A stretch of DNA of 64,000 nucleotides. Origin: Synechococcus sp. RCC307 (GTDB taxonomy: Bacteria > Cyanobacteriota > Cyanobacteriia > PCC-6307 > Cyanobiaceae). Each line of letters opens with the position of its first letter. Position 1 is the first letter of the stretch. The position numbers and the translations under genes are program-made. The stretch spans positions 1,607,105-1,671,104 of the forward strand of contig CT978603.1 in NCBI GenBank assembly GCA_000063525.1. Reading direction: 5' to 3'. Positions 8,929 through 21,317 of this stretch are shown piece after piece. Under the pieces are notes generated by a model, which worked only from the letters and a program-made list of their open reading frames with translations, ran no database searches and was not told the DNA's origin.

Positions 8929-10554
8929 TTGACGGCGACTTCTCCCCCAACCGCTGATCAGAGTCTGAAAAAATCCTCGTTACCACCGGTGGCACCAGTG
9001 GTACTGGCGGTGCTTGACGGCTGGGGAAACACGCCGGAACAGAAGCACAACGCCATCCATGCCGCATCCACGCCGATCATGGATGCCCTCTGGCACGCCT
9101 ATCCCCACGCTTTGATTGAGGCCAGCGGCGCCCACGTGGGGCTGCCCGACGGCCAGATGGGCAACTCCGAAGTCGGCCACCTCACCATCGGCGCCGGGCG
9201 CGTGATTCGCCAGGAGCTGGTGCGCATCAGCCAGGCTGTTCAAAACAATCAACTGGGCGAGAATGCGGCCCTGCAGGCGCTGGCTTCAGACCTGAAAGCT
9301 TCAGGTGGCCGCTTGCACCTGGTCGGACTGCTCTCCGATGGGGGCGTTCACAGCCACATCAATCACCTGGGCGGCCTGCTGCGCTGGGCTGCGGCTGCTG
9401 GCATCCAGCAGGTGTGCATCCACGGCATCACCGATGGCCGCGATACACCCACCGACAGCTCCCCTGGCTACCTGCAAACCCTCGATGAGCAGATTCAGCA
9501 GGCCGGCATTGGGCAACTCACCACCCTCTGTGGCCGCTATTGGGCTATGGACCGCGACAACCGCTGGGAGCGCGTTGAGAAGGCCTATCGCCTGCTGACC
9601 GAAGCCAGCCCTGTGAGCAGCGCCTCACCGCTGGATGTGGTGAAAGCAGCCCATAGCGATGGCACCAGCGACGAATTCCTGGAGCCGGTTCGCTTCGCGC
9701 CGGAGCTGATTGAGCCCAACGATGCGCTGGTGCTGTTCAACTTCCGCCCCGATCGGATGCGGCAGCTCACCGCAGCATTTGTGAACTCAACCTTCCAAGG
9801 CTTTGAGCGGCAGCTGATTACCCCCCTGCCGGTTGTCACCTTCACCCAATACGACAAAACCCTGCCGGTGGCTGTGGCCTTTCCACCAGAGTCCCTCGAC
9901 GATCTGCTGGGTGAAGTGGTGGCACGCGCCGGGCTGCGCCAGTTCCGCACAGCGGAGACCGAGAAATATCCCCACGTCACTTATTTCCTCAACGGTGGGA
10001 TGGAAAAGCCCTTCCCTGGGGAAGACCGTCACCTGGTGCCCTCCCCCAAGGTGGCCACCTATGACCAGTCGCCTCACATGTCAGCCGATGAGCTGACCGA
10101 CGGCTGCGTAGCAGCAATCAAGAAGGGGATCTATTCACTAGTGGTGATCAATTACGCCAACCCCGACATGGTCGGGCACACCGGCGACATGGAAGCCACC
10201 GTTGAGGCCATTGGCTGCGTGGATCGCTGCATCGGACGGATTTTGGATGCCACCGGCCAGATGGGAGGCACCCTGCTGATCACCGCAGATCACGGCAACG
10301 CTGAAATGATGCAAGGGCCTGATCAACGGCCTTGGACGGCCCACACCACCAATCCAGTGCCCTTTGTTCTGGTGGAAGGGGAGAAGCGCAAATTGGCTGG
10401 ACTCGGCGGCGATGTGCAGCTGCGCAGTGATGGCGGCCTGGCCGATATCGCTCCCACCGTGCTGCAGCTGCTGAACATCCCAGTGCCTGCAGCCATGAGC
10501 GGCCAAAGCCTGGTGGCCAGCACCGCCGCCCTCGGCGGCCGTACATTGGCCTGA
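8929..10554 (+). CDS. gpmI: 2,3-bisphosphoglycerate-independent phosphoglycerate mutase
   Basis: Interconverts 3- and 2-phosphoglycerate in glycolysis through a phosphoserine intermediate and two Mn ions. Alkaline-phosphatase-fold motifs are visible: [15 protein letters not shown] at the N terminus, the catalytic-serine motif [26 protein letters not shown], and ITADHGNAE near the C terminus. No ATG lies near the family's usual start. TTG 8929 has GGGAG seven bases upstream and gives about 541 residues, normal for the family; TTG 8902 is an alternative. secG follows on the same strand. Confidence 0.95.
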   Translation: MTATSPPTADQSLKKSSLPPVAPVVLAVLDGWGNTPEQKHNAIHAASTPIMDALWHAYPHALIEASGAHVGLPDGQMGNSEVGHLTIGAGRVIRQELVRISQAVQNNQLGENAALQALASDLKASGGRLHLVGLLSDGGVHSHINHLGGLLRWAAAAGIQQVCIHGITDGRDTPTDSSPGYLQTLDEQIQQAGIGQLTTLCGRYWAMDRDNRWERVEKAYRLLTEASPVSSASPLDVVKAAHSDGTSDEFLEPVRFAPELIEPNDALVLFNFRPDRMRQLTAAFVNSTFQGFERQLITPLPVVTFTQYDKTLPVAVAFPPESLDDLLGEVVARAGLRQFRTAETEKYPHVTYFLNGGMEKPFPGEDRHLVPSPKVATYDQSPHMSADELTDGCVAAIKKGIYSLVVINYANPDMVGHTGDMEATVEAIGCVDRCIGRILDATGQMGGTLLITADHGNAEMMQGPDQRPWTAHTTNPVPFVLVEGEKRKLAGLGGDVQLRSDGGLADIAPTVLQLLNIPVPAAMSGQSLVASTAALGGRTLA

Positions 10555-10569
10555 CACCAGTCGCGAGCG

Positions 10570-10800
10570 ATGCTTCAAACCACCCTGAGTTACGTCTGGT
10601 CGGCCAGCGGCATCATCTTGATCATCTCGGTCTTGCTCCACAGCCCCAAGGGCGATGGCATGGGAGGGATCGCTTCAAGTGGTGGCTCGATGTTCACGAG
10701 CGCTCGCAGCGCAGAGGCGACCCTCAATCGCATCACTTGGACCCTGCTGATCACGTTTCTGGGGTTAGCGGTAATCCTCAGTGGTGGCTGGCTTAGCTGA
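10570..10800 (+). CDS. secG: Preprotein translocase subunit SecG
   Basis: A 76-residue inner/thylakoid-membrane protein with the SecG layout of two membrane helices (SASGIILIISVLLH and TLLITFLGLAVILSG) joined by the conserved Gly-rich cytoplasmic loop KGDGMGGIASSGGSMF. It assists SecYE in protein export. It starts 15 bases after gpmI and is followed by a strong terminator shared with groEL from the other side. Confidence 0.93.
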   Translation: MLQTTLSYVWSASGIILIISVLLHSPKGDGMGGIASSGGSMFTSARSAEATLNRITWTLLITFLGLAVILSGGWLS

Positions 10801-10830
10801 GCCTCCCCATCAACTACCGACTCCTCTCGA

Positions 10831-10868
10831 CAAACAAAAGCCCCCGCCTCCGCGGGGGCTTTTGTTTG
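10831..10868. terminator. Bidirectional intrinsic terminator between secG and groEL
   Basis: A perfect 17-bp inverted repeat (CAAACAAAAGCCCCCGC and its complement) encloses loop CTCC. The A-rich and T-rich arms give a U-tract for transcripts of either strand, so it can end both gpmI-secG and groES-groEL. Confidence 0.9.
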
Positions 10869-10904
10869 GCAAAGCGATGGGGGCCCGCAGGCCCCCGGGC
10901 GAGA

Positions 10905-12548
<1,644 letters not shown>

Positions 12549-12592
12549 GGGGGGAGGAAATAAAGGAAGCGTTTAGGGACTCAGCGTCGCGG

Positions 12593-12904
12593 TCAGGAGA
12601 CGACCGCAAGGATGTCTTTCTCGCTGAGCAGGACGTACTCATCGCTGCCGAGCTTGATGTCGGTACCGGCGTACTTGGAATACAGAACCTTGTCGCCCAC
12701 GCTCACCTCAGGAGCCTGGCGGCTGCCGTCGTCGTTGCGCTTACCAGCGCCGATCTGGACGACTTCACCCACTTGGGGCTTTTCCTGGGCGGTGTCAGGG
12801 AGAAGGATGCCGCCGGCGGTTTTCTCGTCGGAGGCAGAGACCTTGATGAAGATGCGGTCACCGAGAGGCTTCACGGTGGACACGCTGAGGGATACGGCAG
12901 CCAT
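12593..12904 (-). CDS. groES: Co-chaperonin GroES (10 kDa)
   Basis: The 103-residue heptameric lid of GroEL. The sequence [20 protein letters not shown] includes the conserved PLGDR, followed by [18 protein letters not shown] (mobile loop), [12 protein letters not shown] and a C-terminal [14 protein letters not shown] 12904 is chosen because upstream in-frame codons extend into the regulatory region. It is the first gene of the groES-groEL operon. Confidence 0.97.
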   Translation of the reverse strand: MAAVSLSVSTVKPLGDRIFIKVSASDEKTAGGILLPDTAQEKPQVGEVVQIGAGKRNDDGSRQAPEVSVGDKVLYSKYAGTDIKLGSDEYVLLSEKDILAVVS

Positions 12905-12955
12905 ACGTGGATGGTTGATCTCAGAACTTGGTGGCGAGAGCCTGCAGCGCCGATC

Positions 12956-12980
12956 TGGCACTCACAGCCCTCGAGTGCCA
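12956..12980 (-). promoter_or_regulatory. CIRCE heat-shock operator of groES-groEL
   Basis: A perfect inverted repeat TGGCACTC-N9-GAGTGCCA, matching the CIRCE consensus (TTAGCACTC-N9-GAGTGCTAA) in arm sequence and spacer length. It lies 52 bases upstream of the groES start. CIRCE is the binding site of the HrcA repressor, so heat induction by derepression is expected. Confidence 0.92.
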
Positions 12981-13113
12981 ACGTATCCCTGTGACGTTCC
13001 GTGTCGCAATTGGGACAGATGGACGGTTCCCCGAACCTCCCCAAAAAGAGCGCATCTGCAGTGGTAAGGTTGCCCGGCCCGAAAGGCGCTGCCTTTCCGC
13101 CCCAACGCTTTAA

Positions 13114-14583
<1,470 letters not shown>

Positions 14584-14617
14584 TCCCTTCCTTCCCCGTT
14601 TCTGAGGTTTTCAATCC

Positions 14618-15025
14618 ATGGCCCTAACTCTGCGGGTGCTTTGCCCCGATCAGAACGTCTTCGATGGTCAGGCTGACGAAGTCATCCTGCCCAGCACCAC
14701 CGGTCAGCTCGGTGTGCTTCCTGGTCACGTCTCCTTGCTCACCGCCCTTGATGTGGGTGTGCTGCGGATGCGCGATGGCAACCAGTGGACCGCCATCGCC
14801 CTGATGGGTGGCTTTGCTGAAGTCGACGACGACGAAGTCAGCGTGCTCGTCAATGCCGCCGAGCCCGCTAGCGGTATCAATGCTGAAGAAGCCCAAAAGC
14901 AACTCAGCGAAGCTGAGCAGGCTTGGAGCAAATTTGATGGTCAGCCCAACAGCCCTGACAAGATCAAAGCTCAGCAAGCTTTCCAGAAAGCGCGCGCTCG
15001 CTTGCAAGCCACCAAGGCGAACTGA
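14618..15025 (+). CDS. atpC: ATP synthase F1 subunit epsilon
   Basis: The 135-residue central-stalk subunit that couples rotation and inhibits ATP hydrolysis. The beta-sandwich domain (LTLRVLCPDQNVFDGQADEV, then STTGQLGVLPGHVSLLTALD) is followed by a helical hairpin rich in Glu/Gln/Ala. It starts 34 bases after atpD and is followed by a strong terminator that closes the operon. Confidence 0.97.
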   Translation: MALTLRVLCPDQNVFDGQADEVILPSTTGQLGVLPGHVSLLTALDVGVLRMRDGNQWTAIALMGGFAEVDDDEVSVLVNAAEPASGINAEEAQKQLSEAEQAWSKFDGQPNSPDKIKAQQAFQKARARLQATKAN

Positions 15026-15056
15026 ACGACACCACGTTCCAATTCAGCAACCAGCA

Positions 15057-15082
15057 AGACGGCCTTCGCGCCGTCTTTTTTT
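15057..15082 (+). terminator. Intrinsic terminator of atpD-atpC
   Basis: Stem AGACGGC/GCCGTCT with a six-base loop CTTCGC, followed by a run of T. It lies about 30 bases after the atpC stop. Confidence 0.9.
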
Positions 15083-15110
15083 GTTCTTTTTTTGGGAGGA
15101 CAAAGAGGCA

Positions 15111-15139
15111 CAAAAAAACCGGGGCTTCAAGCCCCGGTT
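15111..15139 (-). terminator. Intrinsic terminator of the PSRP-3 gene
   Basis: Stem AACCGGGGCTT/AAGCCCCGGTT around a single C. A run of seven A on the + strand gives the U-tract for the minus-strand transcript. It lies about 30 bases past the PSRP-3 stop. Confidence 0.9.
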
Positions 15140-15167
15140 GGATTCCAAACAACAACGGAACAACCAA

Positions 15168-15644
15168 TCAGGCCGTACCGCAGAAGGTGACTTCTGGGAA
15201 CTTGAGCTTGGCCTCATCAAGGCTCTTGCCTTTGCCTTCCTCTTGCCAGTAGTTGATCACCTCAGTGGCTTTGTTGAGGACCTCAACGCGCTCGTTTTCG
15301 GTGATCCAGCTCTTGCTCTCGAGCACGCTTTTGAGGGTTTCCCAGGCATCTTCACGGGGCCAGAAGAAGTAAGCGGTCAACGGGCTGGGGCCACCACCAA
15401 CGATTTGATCAACGGCCAGAGCAACGTTCTCAGGCAGCCAAAGAATCTTCAGCAGAAAGCGGCCTTCGTCAGCTTTCGGGGTGTAACCACTGGGGACGCC
15501 ATCAGCATCCACCGTGGAGCGGGCCAGATGCTCCGTGGCAGTCTTCATGCTGCCCGTAGGGGTGGAAGCCGTGCCTTGGCTTGCCTCCTCGCTTGGCGCA
15601 GCTGCGGTCTCGGTTTCAGTCACGGGGCTCGTTTCGGTGCTCAA
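15168..15644 (-). CDS. Plastid-specific/cyanobacterial ribosomal protein PSRP-3 (Ycf65)
   Basis: A 158-residue protein with an acidic Thr/Ala/Glu-rich leader of about 60 residues and the conserved PSRP-3 domain: [20 protein letters not shown], then [16 protein letters not shown] and [17 protein letters not shown]-3 is a 30S ribosomal protein of cyanobacteria and plastids. The leader is longer than in many homologues, so a later start is possible, but the next in-frame ATG is at residue 33. It is divergent from the HAD phosphatase gene. Confidence 0.9.
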   Translation of the reverse strand: MSTETSPVTETETAAAPSEEASQGTASTPTGSMKTATEHLARSTVDADGVPSGYTPKADEGRFLLKILWLPENVALAVDQIVGGGPSPLTAYFFWPREDAWETLKSVLESKSWITENERVEVLNKATEVINYWQEEGKGKSLDEAKLKFPEVTFCGTA

Positions 15645-15727
15645 GGGAGGTACAGCGAAAGACCTGGCGGGGCAGGCAAACGACTAACCTACCAGCCCCC
15701 GCATCACCACCCATCGCTCCAGCTCCC

Positions 15728-16477
15728 GTGGTGCTGTTCGACATCGATGGCGTGATCCGCGATGTCTCTGGCAGCTACCGCCGGGCCTTGGTGGAAACGG
15801 TGCATCACTACAGCCATTGGCGGCCCGATGTCGCCTGTGTGGATGCCCTCAAAGGGGAGGGACGCTGGAACAACGATTGGGACGCCAGCTTGGAGCTCTT
15901 GCGCCGTCAAGGCGTTGCGTTGCCCGAGCGAGATGCCTTGGTGGCGGTGTTCAGCAGTTTTTATTTCGGCGGCGATCCCGACGGGGAGCCCAGCCAATGG
16001 CAAGGGTTCATTGGCAGTGAGCCCCTGCTGGTGGAACCCCATTTTTTTGCTCAGCTGAGTGCCAAGGGATGCCGCTGGGGATTTGTCAGCGGCGCTGAAC
16101 CGCCATCAGCCCGCTACGTGCTGCAGCAACGACTGCAACTGCAGCAGCCACCGCTGATTGCCATGGGCGATGCACCAGACAAACCCGATCCCACCGGGTT
16201 GATCCGCCTCAGCGACCAATTACGCCCAACCCCTGAAACCCCAGTGCTCTATCTCGGCGACACCGTTGCCGATGTGCAAACCGTGATCCAAGCCCGGCAA
16301 CAACGACCTGAGCAGCCCTGGCTGAGCCTGGCGGTGGCACCTCCCCACCTGCATGGCCAAACCCAAGCGCGGCAGGCCTATGAGCAGCAACTACTGCAGG
16401 CCGGTGCCGATCACATCCTGGGCAGCACTCCAGAGCTGCTTTTTTTCATTGATCAGCTGACAATCCCTCAACACTGA
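15728..16477 (+). CDS. HAD-superfamily hydrolase, TIGR01548-type
   Basis: About 249 residues starting near VVLFDIDGVIRD, which is HAD motif I with the nucleophile Asp and the Ile that marks this cyanobacterial subfamily. Motif II is WGFVSGAE, and motif IV reads LYLGDTVADVQTV. The start is uncertain: no ATG occurs before motif I, and adjacent GTG codons at 15728 and 15731 are the best choice, with no clear ribosome-binding site. The substrate is unknown. It ends ten bases before the antiporter gene. Confidence 0.8.
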   Translation: MVLFDIDGVIRDVSGSYRRALVETVHHYSHWRPDVACVDALKGEGRWNNDWDASLELLRRQGVALPERDALVAVFSSFYFGGDPDGEPSQWQGFIGSEPLLVEPHFFAQLSAKGCRWGFVSGAEPPSARYVLQQRLQLQQPPLIAMGDAPDKPDPTGLIRLSDQLRPTPETPVLYLGDTVADVQTVIQARQQRPEQPWLSLAVAPPHLHGQTQARQAYEQQLLQAGADHILGSTPELLFFIDQLTIPQH

Positions 16478-16486
16478 GTTCAAGGT

Positions 16487-17650
16487 GTGGAGGACAACCG
16501 TCCTGCTGCGTTGAATCGCCTGCGCCTTCTGCTGCCTGAGCTCGCCACGCTCTCCATGGGAGCGGGCGTGCTGGCGCTGCTGAGCTTCACCGGGGTCCTG
16601 GAATGGCTCCTGGCTGGTAGCGCCAGCACCATCGTGCTGGGCCTGATCTTGCTGGGCAGCGTCGTGGTGGTGCTCTCGCTGCAGGTGGCCCGCCAGGCGG
16701 AACTGTTAGCGGAAGAGTTGGGTGAGCCCTTCGGGACGCTGGTGCTCACCGGCTCGGTGATCGTGATCGAGCTGGCCCTAATTGGCAGCACGATGCTGAC
16801 GGGGGAATCGAATCCCACCCTGGCCCGGGATTCAATGTTCTCGGTCTTGATGGTGGCCCTCACCGGCATCACCGGGTTGTGCATGGCCCTCACCTCCCGC
16901 ATGCAGAAAAAAGACCGTGATCAGCCGATGCGGGTCGAAGACCTGGCGGCCACGAACAAGGCGGGGGCGATGGTCTACTACAACCTCATCGGCACGATGA
17001 GCGTGCTGGTGCTGATCATTCCCAACTTCAGCAACGACAGCCCTGAAGGCAATTTCAGCCTGCCGCTGAACATCGTTCTCTCCGTCACCGCACTGGTGGT
17101 CTACGGCCTGTTCCTGTTCAACCAAACCGGTGCTTACCGCGGCTTCTTCATGGAGATGTTTGCCGACGAGGGCGGCAATCCAGAAAGCCGCCATCACGCC
17201 GAACTCGAAGGGGGCCCCTGGCAAGCCGCCGCCCTGCTGATGGGAACCCTGGCGATCGTGGTGGTGATCGCTGAATCCATGGGCCAACTCATTGAGCGCG
17301 GAGTCAATGAGCTGCACTTGCCCAGCTCCCTGGCTGGCATCCTCGTGGCGATGCTGATCCTGCTGCCGGAGGCCATCAATGCGATCCAAGCAACGCGGAA
17401 AGGCAAGTTGCAGCGGGCCCTCAACACCCTCTATGGCTCGGTGCTCTCCACCATCAGCCTGACGGTTCCTGCGGTGCTGCTCATCGGAGAAGTGACTGGC
17501 ACCAAGGTGATCTTGGGGCTGGAGCAATACGAAATGGTGCTCCTCTCGCTCACCTTGTTTCTGCTGCGCCCCCACAGCCGCGTGCTGGGAAGCGAAGGGC
17601 TGATGTTGCTCGTGGTGTTTCTGTTCTGGTTCGTGCTGGAGCTGGTCTGA
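16487..17650 (+). CDS. Calcium/cation:proton antiporter, ChaA-like (CaCA superfamily)
   Basis: A membrane protein of 387 residues with about eleven hydrophobic segments and the two acidic repeats of the CaCA exchanger family: GEPFGTLVLTGSVIVIELAL in the first half and LPSSLAGILVAMLILLPEAI in the second. These hold the Glu residues that bind the cation in ChaA-type Ca2+(Na+)/H+ exchangers. GTG 16487 begins a short cytosolic leader. Location in plasma or thylakoid membrane cannot be told from sequence. Confidence 0.88.
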   Translation: MEDNRPAALNRLRLLLPELATLSMGAGVLALLSFTGVLEWLLAGSASTIVLGLILLGSVVVVLSLQVARQAELLAEELGEPFGTLVLTGSVIVIELALIGSTMLTGESNPTLARDSMFSVLMVALTGITGLCMALTSRMQKKDRDQPMRVEDLAATNKAGAMVYYNLIGTMSVLVLIIPNFSNDSPEGNFSLPLNIVLSVTALVVYGLFLFNQTGAYRGFFMEMFADEGGNPESRHHAELEGGPWQAAALLMGTLAIVVVIAESMGQLIERGVNELHLPSSLAGILVAMLILLPEAINAIQATRKGKLQRALNTLYGSVLSTISLTVPAVLLIGEVTGTKVILGLEQYEMVLLSLTLFLLRPHSRVLGSEGLMLLVVFLFWFVLELV

Positions 17651-17652
17651 AC

Positions 17653-18963
17653 TCAGCGCTCCATCGCTTCCACACTCTTGAGGGCGGCGGCGGTGAGCAC
17701 CTCAGCGCCCCCATCGACCACCGCCACATCGTCTTCGATGCGAATCCCGATGCCTTTCCAGCGCTCCTCAATGGCGGGCTGCCCCTCCGGCACCGGCAAG
17801 CGATCACTGATGTAAAGGCCTGGTTCCACCGTCAACACCATCCCGGTCTCCAAGCTCACCGGGTGCTCCCCAAGCCGGTAGGCGCCGACATCGTGCACAT
17901 CCAGGCCGAGCCAGTGGCCGGTGCGGTGCATGTAGAGGTGGTGGTAGGCGTCTTGCTCAATCACGGCATCGACGCTGCCGCGCAGCAGCCCCAGCTCCAA
18001 CAGGCCTTCCACCAACACGCGCACGGCGGTTTCATGCACAGCCTCAGCGGTTGATCCCGGCGACACCTTGGCAATGGCGGCCTCTTGAGCAGCCAAGACC
18101 AGGCTGTAGAGGTCGCGCTGCTCAGGGCTGAAGCGGCCATTGATCGGGAAGGTGCGGGTGATATCGCCGTTGTAGTAGTCGCTGACCGAACAACCCGCGT
18201 CGATCAGCAGCAGGTCGCCATCGTTCAGCGGGGCGTTGTTGGCGGTGTAGTGAAGGATGCAGGCGTTATCGCCCCCGGCGACGATCGAGGGATAGGCAAA
18301 ACCGCGGCTGCCACTGGCGAGGAAGTGCTGCTCCAAGTTGGCGCGCACCTCCGCCTCGTTTTGTCCTGGCTGCACCAAGGCGCGGACGCGTTCGTGGGCT
18401 TCCGCACTGATCCGGCAGGCCTGGCGCAATCGGTCCAATTCCGCCGCGTCTTTGCGCAGGCGCATCGCATGCAGGATTGGGCACGGAGCCGTGAGCTGCC
18501 GCATCGCTTCACCGGTGCGTGAGGCGCGATCGAGCTGATTCGACCAGCAGCGCAGCACCAGCTTTTCGAGGTCGGGGTGACGCCCCACCCGGAAACAAAT
18601 CCCCTCGGCCCCTTGGAGGTAGTCGGGAAGCAGCGCCTCGAGCTGCTCCAACGGATGGGCCACATCGGCCCCAAATTCCGCCACCGCCCCTTCGGTGCCC
18701 CAGCGGAAGCCATGCCAAACCTCCGCAGTGGGGTCTTTGGCGGGCACAAACAGCACAAAGGAGTTGCCTGGCCGGTGAGGAAGGAACAGGGCCACAGCCC
18801 CCGGCTCATCGAAACCGGTCAGGTACCAAAAATCACTGTCCTGACGGAAGGGAAACTCCACATCGGCGTGATGTTGCATCAGCGCCGCCGCAGGAATCAC
18901 AGCGGCCTGCCCCTCGAGTGCATCAAGGAATTGCTGGCGCCGTTGGGCGTAATTGATCGGCAC
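17653..18963 (-). CDS. pepP: Xaa-Pro aminopeptidase (aminopeptidase P)
   Basis: A 436-residue dinuclear-metal peptidase that removes N-terminal residues ahead of proline. The N-terminal domain contains DSDFWYLTGFDEPGAV. The pita-bread domain carries the metal ligands in LLIDAGCSVSDYYNGDITRT (two Asp), MHRTGHWLGLDVHDVG (His), LTVEPGLYI (Glu) and GIRIEDDV (Glu). All expected ligands are present and length is normal. It faces the end of the antiporter gene and starts about 65 bases from the divergent CNNM gene. Confidence 0.94.
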   Translation of the reverse strand: MPINYAQRRQQFLDALEGQAAVIPAAALMQHHADVEFPFRQDSDFWYLTGFDEPGAVALFLPHRPGNSFVLFVPAKDPTAEVWHGFRWGTEGAVAEFGADVAHPLEQLEALLPDYLQGAEGICFRVGRHPDLEKLVLRCWSNQLDRASRTGEAMRQLTAPCPILHAMRLRKDAAELDRLRQACRISAEAHERVRALVQPGQNEAEVRANLEQHFLASGSRGFAYPSIVAGGDNACILHYTANNAPLNDGDLLLIDAGCSVSDYYNGDITRTFPINGRFSPEQRDLYSLVLAAQEAAIAKVSPGSTAEAVHETAVRVLVEGLLELGLLRGSVDAVIEQDAYHHLYMHRTGHWLGLDVHDVGAYRLGEHPVSLETGMVLTVEPGLYISDRLPVPEGQPAIEERWKGIGIRIEDDVAVVDGGAEVLTAAALKSVEAMER

Positions 18964-19029
18964 GGGGTCTGTCGGGCCTTGGTGCAGGCGGTTAAATGAG
19001 TGTGTCAGGTTGGCCCGCCGCCGGGTGCA

Positions 19030-20028
19030 GTGAGCGATTTCCTCCTTTTAGCGGGCCTGGTGCTCATCCTGCTGGCGGGTTCAGCCCTGTGTTCTGGCGT
19101 GGAAGCCGCCCTGCTGACGGTGAGCCCCCTGCGGGTGCACGAGATGGTGGGGCGCGGGGTTAAAGGGGCCCAACTGCTGCAAAACCTCAAGGGCCGCTTG
19201 GCCCGGGTCTTGGTGATGTTGGTGATCACCAACAACCTCTTCAACATCTTCGGCAGCTTGATGTTGGGCGCCCTGGCCGCTGTTGTGTTCCATCACCACG
19301 GCCTGCAGGGAACCGCCCTGACGGTGTTCTCGTTCAGCTTCACCGTGCTGGTGATCGTTTTGGGCGAAATCGTCCCGAAGGCCTTTGGAACCCGCACCGC
19401 AGCCAGCACTGCCTTGCTCGCCGCACCAGCCCTGGCGCTGCTGCTGAAGCTGGGCATGCCACTGGTGCTGCTGCTTGAACGGTTGATGCCAGCGCTGAGT
19501 GAGGAAAACGAGCTCACCACCGATGAAAGCGAAATTCGCTTGCTGGCCAGGCTGGGATCGCAAAAGGGACGCATTGAGGCCGATGAAGCCGCGATGATCG
19601 CCAAGGTGTTTCAACTCAATGACCTCACGGCCAGAGATTTGATGCTGCCGCGGGTCTCCGCCCCCACGCTCAATGGTTCAACGCGGCTCGACGAGCTGCG
19701 CGATTTGCTCCTCACGGACGACTCCCCCTGGTGGGTGGTGCTGGGCGCTGAGGTGGATGAAGTGCTGGGGGTGGCCAGCCGCGATCAATTGCTCACCGCT
19801 CTGGTGCAAGGCCGCGGACACGCCACCGCCGCCAGCGTTTCCGAGCCGGTGGAATTCGTGCCTGAGATGATCCGCGCTGATCGGCTGCTCACCAGTTTTC
19901 GCCGCAGCCGCGATTCGGTGCGTGTGGTGGTCGATGAATTTGGCGCTTTTGTTGGCCTTATCGGCGCTGAAGTCGTTCTGGCCGTTTTGGCGGGCTGGAC
20001 CCGCCCCCGGGTGGAGCCGCAAGCCTGA
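19030..20028 (+). CDS. CNNM/hemolysin-C-like membrane protein with CBS domains
   Basis: About 332 residues. The N-terminal DUF21/CNNM domain has roughly four membrane helices, including the marker LCSGVEAALLTVSPLRV, VLVMLVITNNLFNIFGS and VIVLGEIVPKAFGTR. A cytoplasmic CBS pair follows (DLMLPRVSAPTLNGSTRLDE ... RVVVDEFGAFVGLI). Relatives transport or regulate Mg2+ or other cations. GTG 19030 puts the first helix close to the N terminus; GTG 19000 is in frame and equally possible. It overlaps the GTPase gene by one base. Confidence 0.85.
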   Translation: MSDFLLLAGLVLILLAGSALCSGVEAALLTVSPLRVHEMVGRGVKGAQLLQNLKGRLARVLVMLVITNNLFNIFGSLMLGALAAVVFHHHGLQGTALTVFSFSFTVLVIVLGEIVPKAFGTRTAASTALLAAPALALLLKLGMPLVLLLERLMPALSEENELTTDESEIRLLARLGSQKGRIEADEAAMIAKVFQLNDLTARDLMLPRVSAPTLNGSTRLDELRDLLLTDDSPWWVVLGAEVDEVLGVASRDQLLTALVQGRGHATAASVSEPVEFVPEMIRADRLLTSFRRSRDSVRVVVDEFGAFVGLIGAEVVLAVLAGWTRPRVEPQA

Positions 20029-21317
20029 TGGACAAGCAGCGCAGCGCCACCATCACCCGTGCCCTGATCCAATGGCGGGAAGGATTGCAGCTCAGCCGCC
20101 GCGAGCAATCGGTGCTGGGACCGGAGCTGCAAGGCCTCGACCGGCAGCTGCAGCGACTGCAGGAACGGCAACTCCGCGTGGCGGTCTTTGGCCGGGTTGG
20201 CGTTGGCAAAAGCAGCTTGATCAACGCCTTGATCGGCGATGAAGCCCTCGCCACCGATGTGGCCCATGGCAGCACCCGGCGGCAGCAAGCCGTGCCTTGG
20301 AACCGCACCTGGGGCGATGGAGGGCTGCTGCAGCTGGTGGATACCCCCGGCATTGATGAGATCGCTGCTCCGGCTAGGGAGCGCCTGGCACGGCGAGTAG
20401 CCACCGGCAGCGACCTGGTGGTGATGGTGATCGACGGCGACATCAGCGCGCCGGAACTGGCCGCCTTCCGCACCCTGCAAGACAGCGGCAAGCCCACTTT
20501 GCTGGTGGCCAACCGGGCTGACACCTACAGCCAGGCGGAGCGCCACCAACTCACAGACACCATCCAGGCGCGCTGCGGCAGCGATGAGCCGCTGCTGTGG
20601 GTGGCCGCCGCGCCAAGGCGGCCGGTTGTGCTCGCCGATGGCCGCGTACGCCGCCAAGCCGCAGCAGCGGAGTTAGGAGCGTTGCAGCAGCACCTCGATC
20701 AACTTCTCGAGGCCCACGGGGAATTACTACTGGCCCTCAACAGCCTGCGCGCAGCCGATCACTTCAGCGCGCAGCTGTTGGCCTGGCGCCTCGGCCAGCG
20801 CCAGCAGGCTGCCCAAGCCTTGATCGGCCGCTGCGCCAGCATCAAAGCCGCTGGGCTGGCCGCCAACCCTTTGATGCTGCTGGATTTAGCCGGCAGTGCT
20901 GCAGTCGACAGCACCTTGATTGTGCAATTGGCCCAGCTCTATGGCGTGCGGCTACGCGGCCCCTCCGCTCGGCGACTGCTGCAACGGGTGGGCCGGCAGA
21001 GCTTGGTGATTGGCGGTGTGCAATGGGGATTGCAAGGGGCTTTGAGCCTGATCAAACAGCTGCTGCTGATGGCCGCGCCGTTCAGTGGCGGCCTCAGCCT
21101 GGCTCCGGCTGCCCCAGTAGCCCTCGCCCAAGCCGCCCTGGCGGTGCATGGCACCCGCATCACAGGCCGCGAGGCCGCCCGTCAGTTGCTGCTCTCAGCC
21201 CACCGGGGGCCCGCCAGGCCTGCCAGCCTGCTGCGCCGCTTGCAACGGGCTGACCCCCAAGCCCAACGCTGGCTGGCTCACCACCAGAGCTGGAGCCCTG
21301 AAGTGGGGTTGCCATGA
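20028..21317 (+). CDS. GTPase with C-terminal DUF697-like membrane domain
   Basis: A 429-residue protein. The Era/Der-like G domain shows G1 GRVGVGKSSLINALIG, G3 LVDTPGID and G4 TLLVANRAD. The second half is hydrophobic/helical (for example SLVIGGVQWGLQGALSLIKQ), as in YcjF/DUF697-associated GTPases. Its cellular role is unknown to me. It starts on the stop codon of the CNNM gene and overlaps nadD by four bases, so these genes form a tightly coupled run into nadE. Confidence 0.85.
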   Translation: MDKQRSATITRALIQWREGLQLSRREQSVLGPELQGLDRQLQRLQERQLRVAVFGRVGVGKSSLINALIGDEALATDVAHGSTRRQQAVPWNRTWGDGGLLQLVDTPGIDEIAAPARERLARRVATGSDLVVMVIDGDISAPELAAFRTLQDSGKPTLLVANRADTYSQAERHQLTDTIQARCGSDEPLLWVAAAPRRPVVLADGRVRRQAAAAELGALQQHLDQLLEAHGELLLALNSLRAADHFSAQLLAWRLGQRQQAAQALIGRCASIKAAGLAANPLMLLDLAGSAAVDSTLIVQLAQLYGVRLRGPSARRLLQRVGRQSLVIGGVQWGLQGALSLIKQLLLMAAPFSGGLSLAPAAPVALAQAALAVHGTRITGREAARQLLLSAHRGPARPASLLRRLQRADPQAQRWLAHHQSWSPEVGLP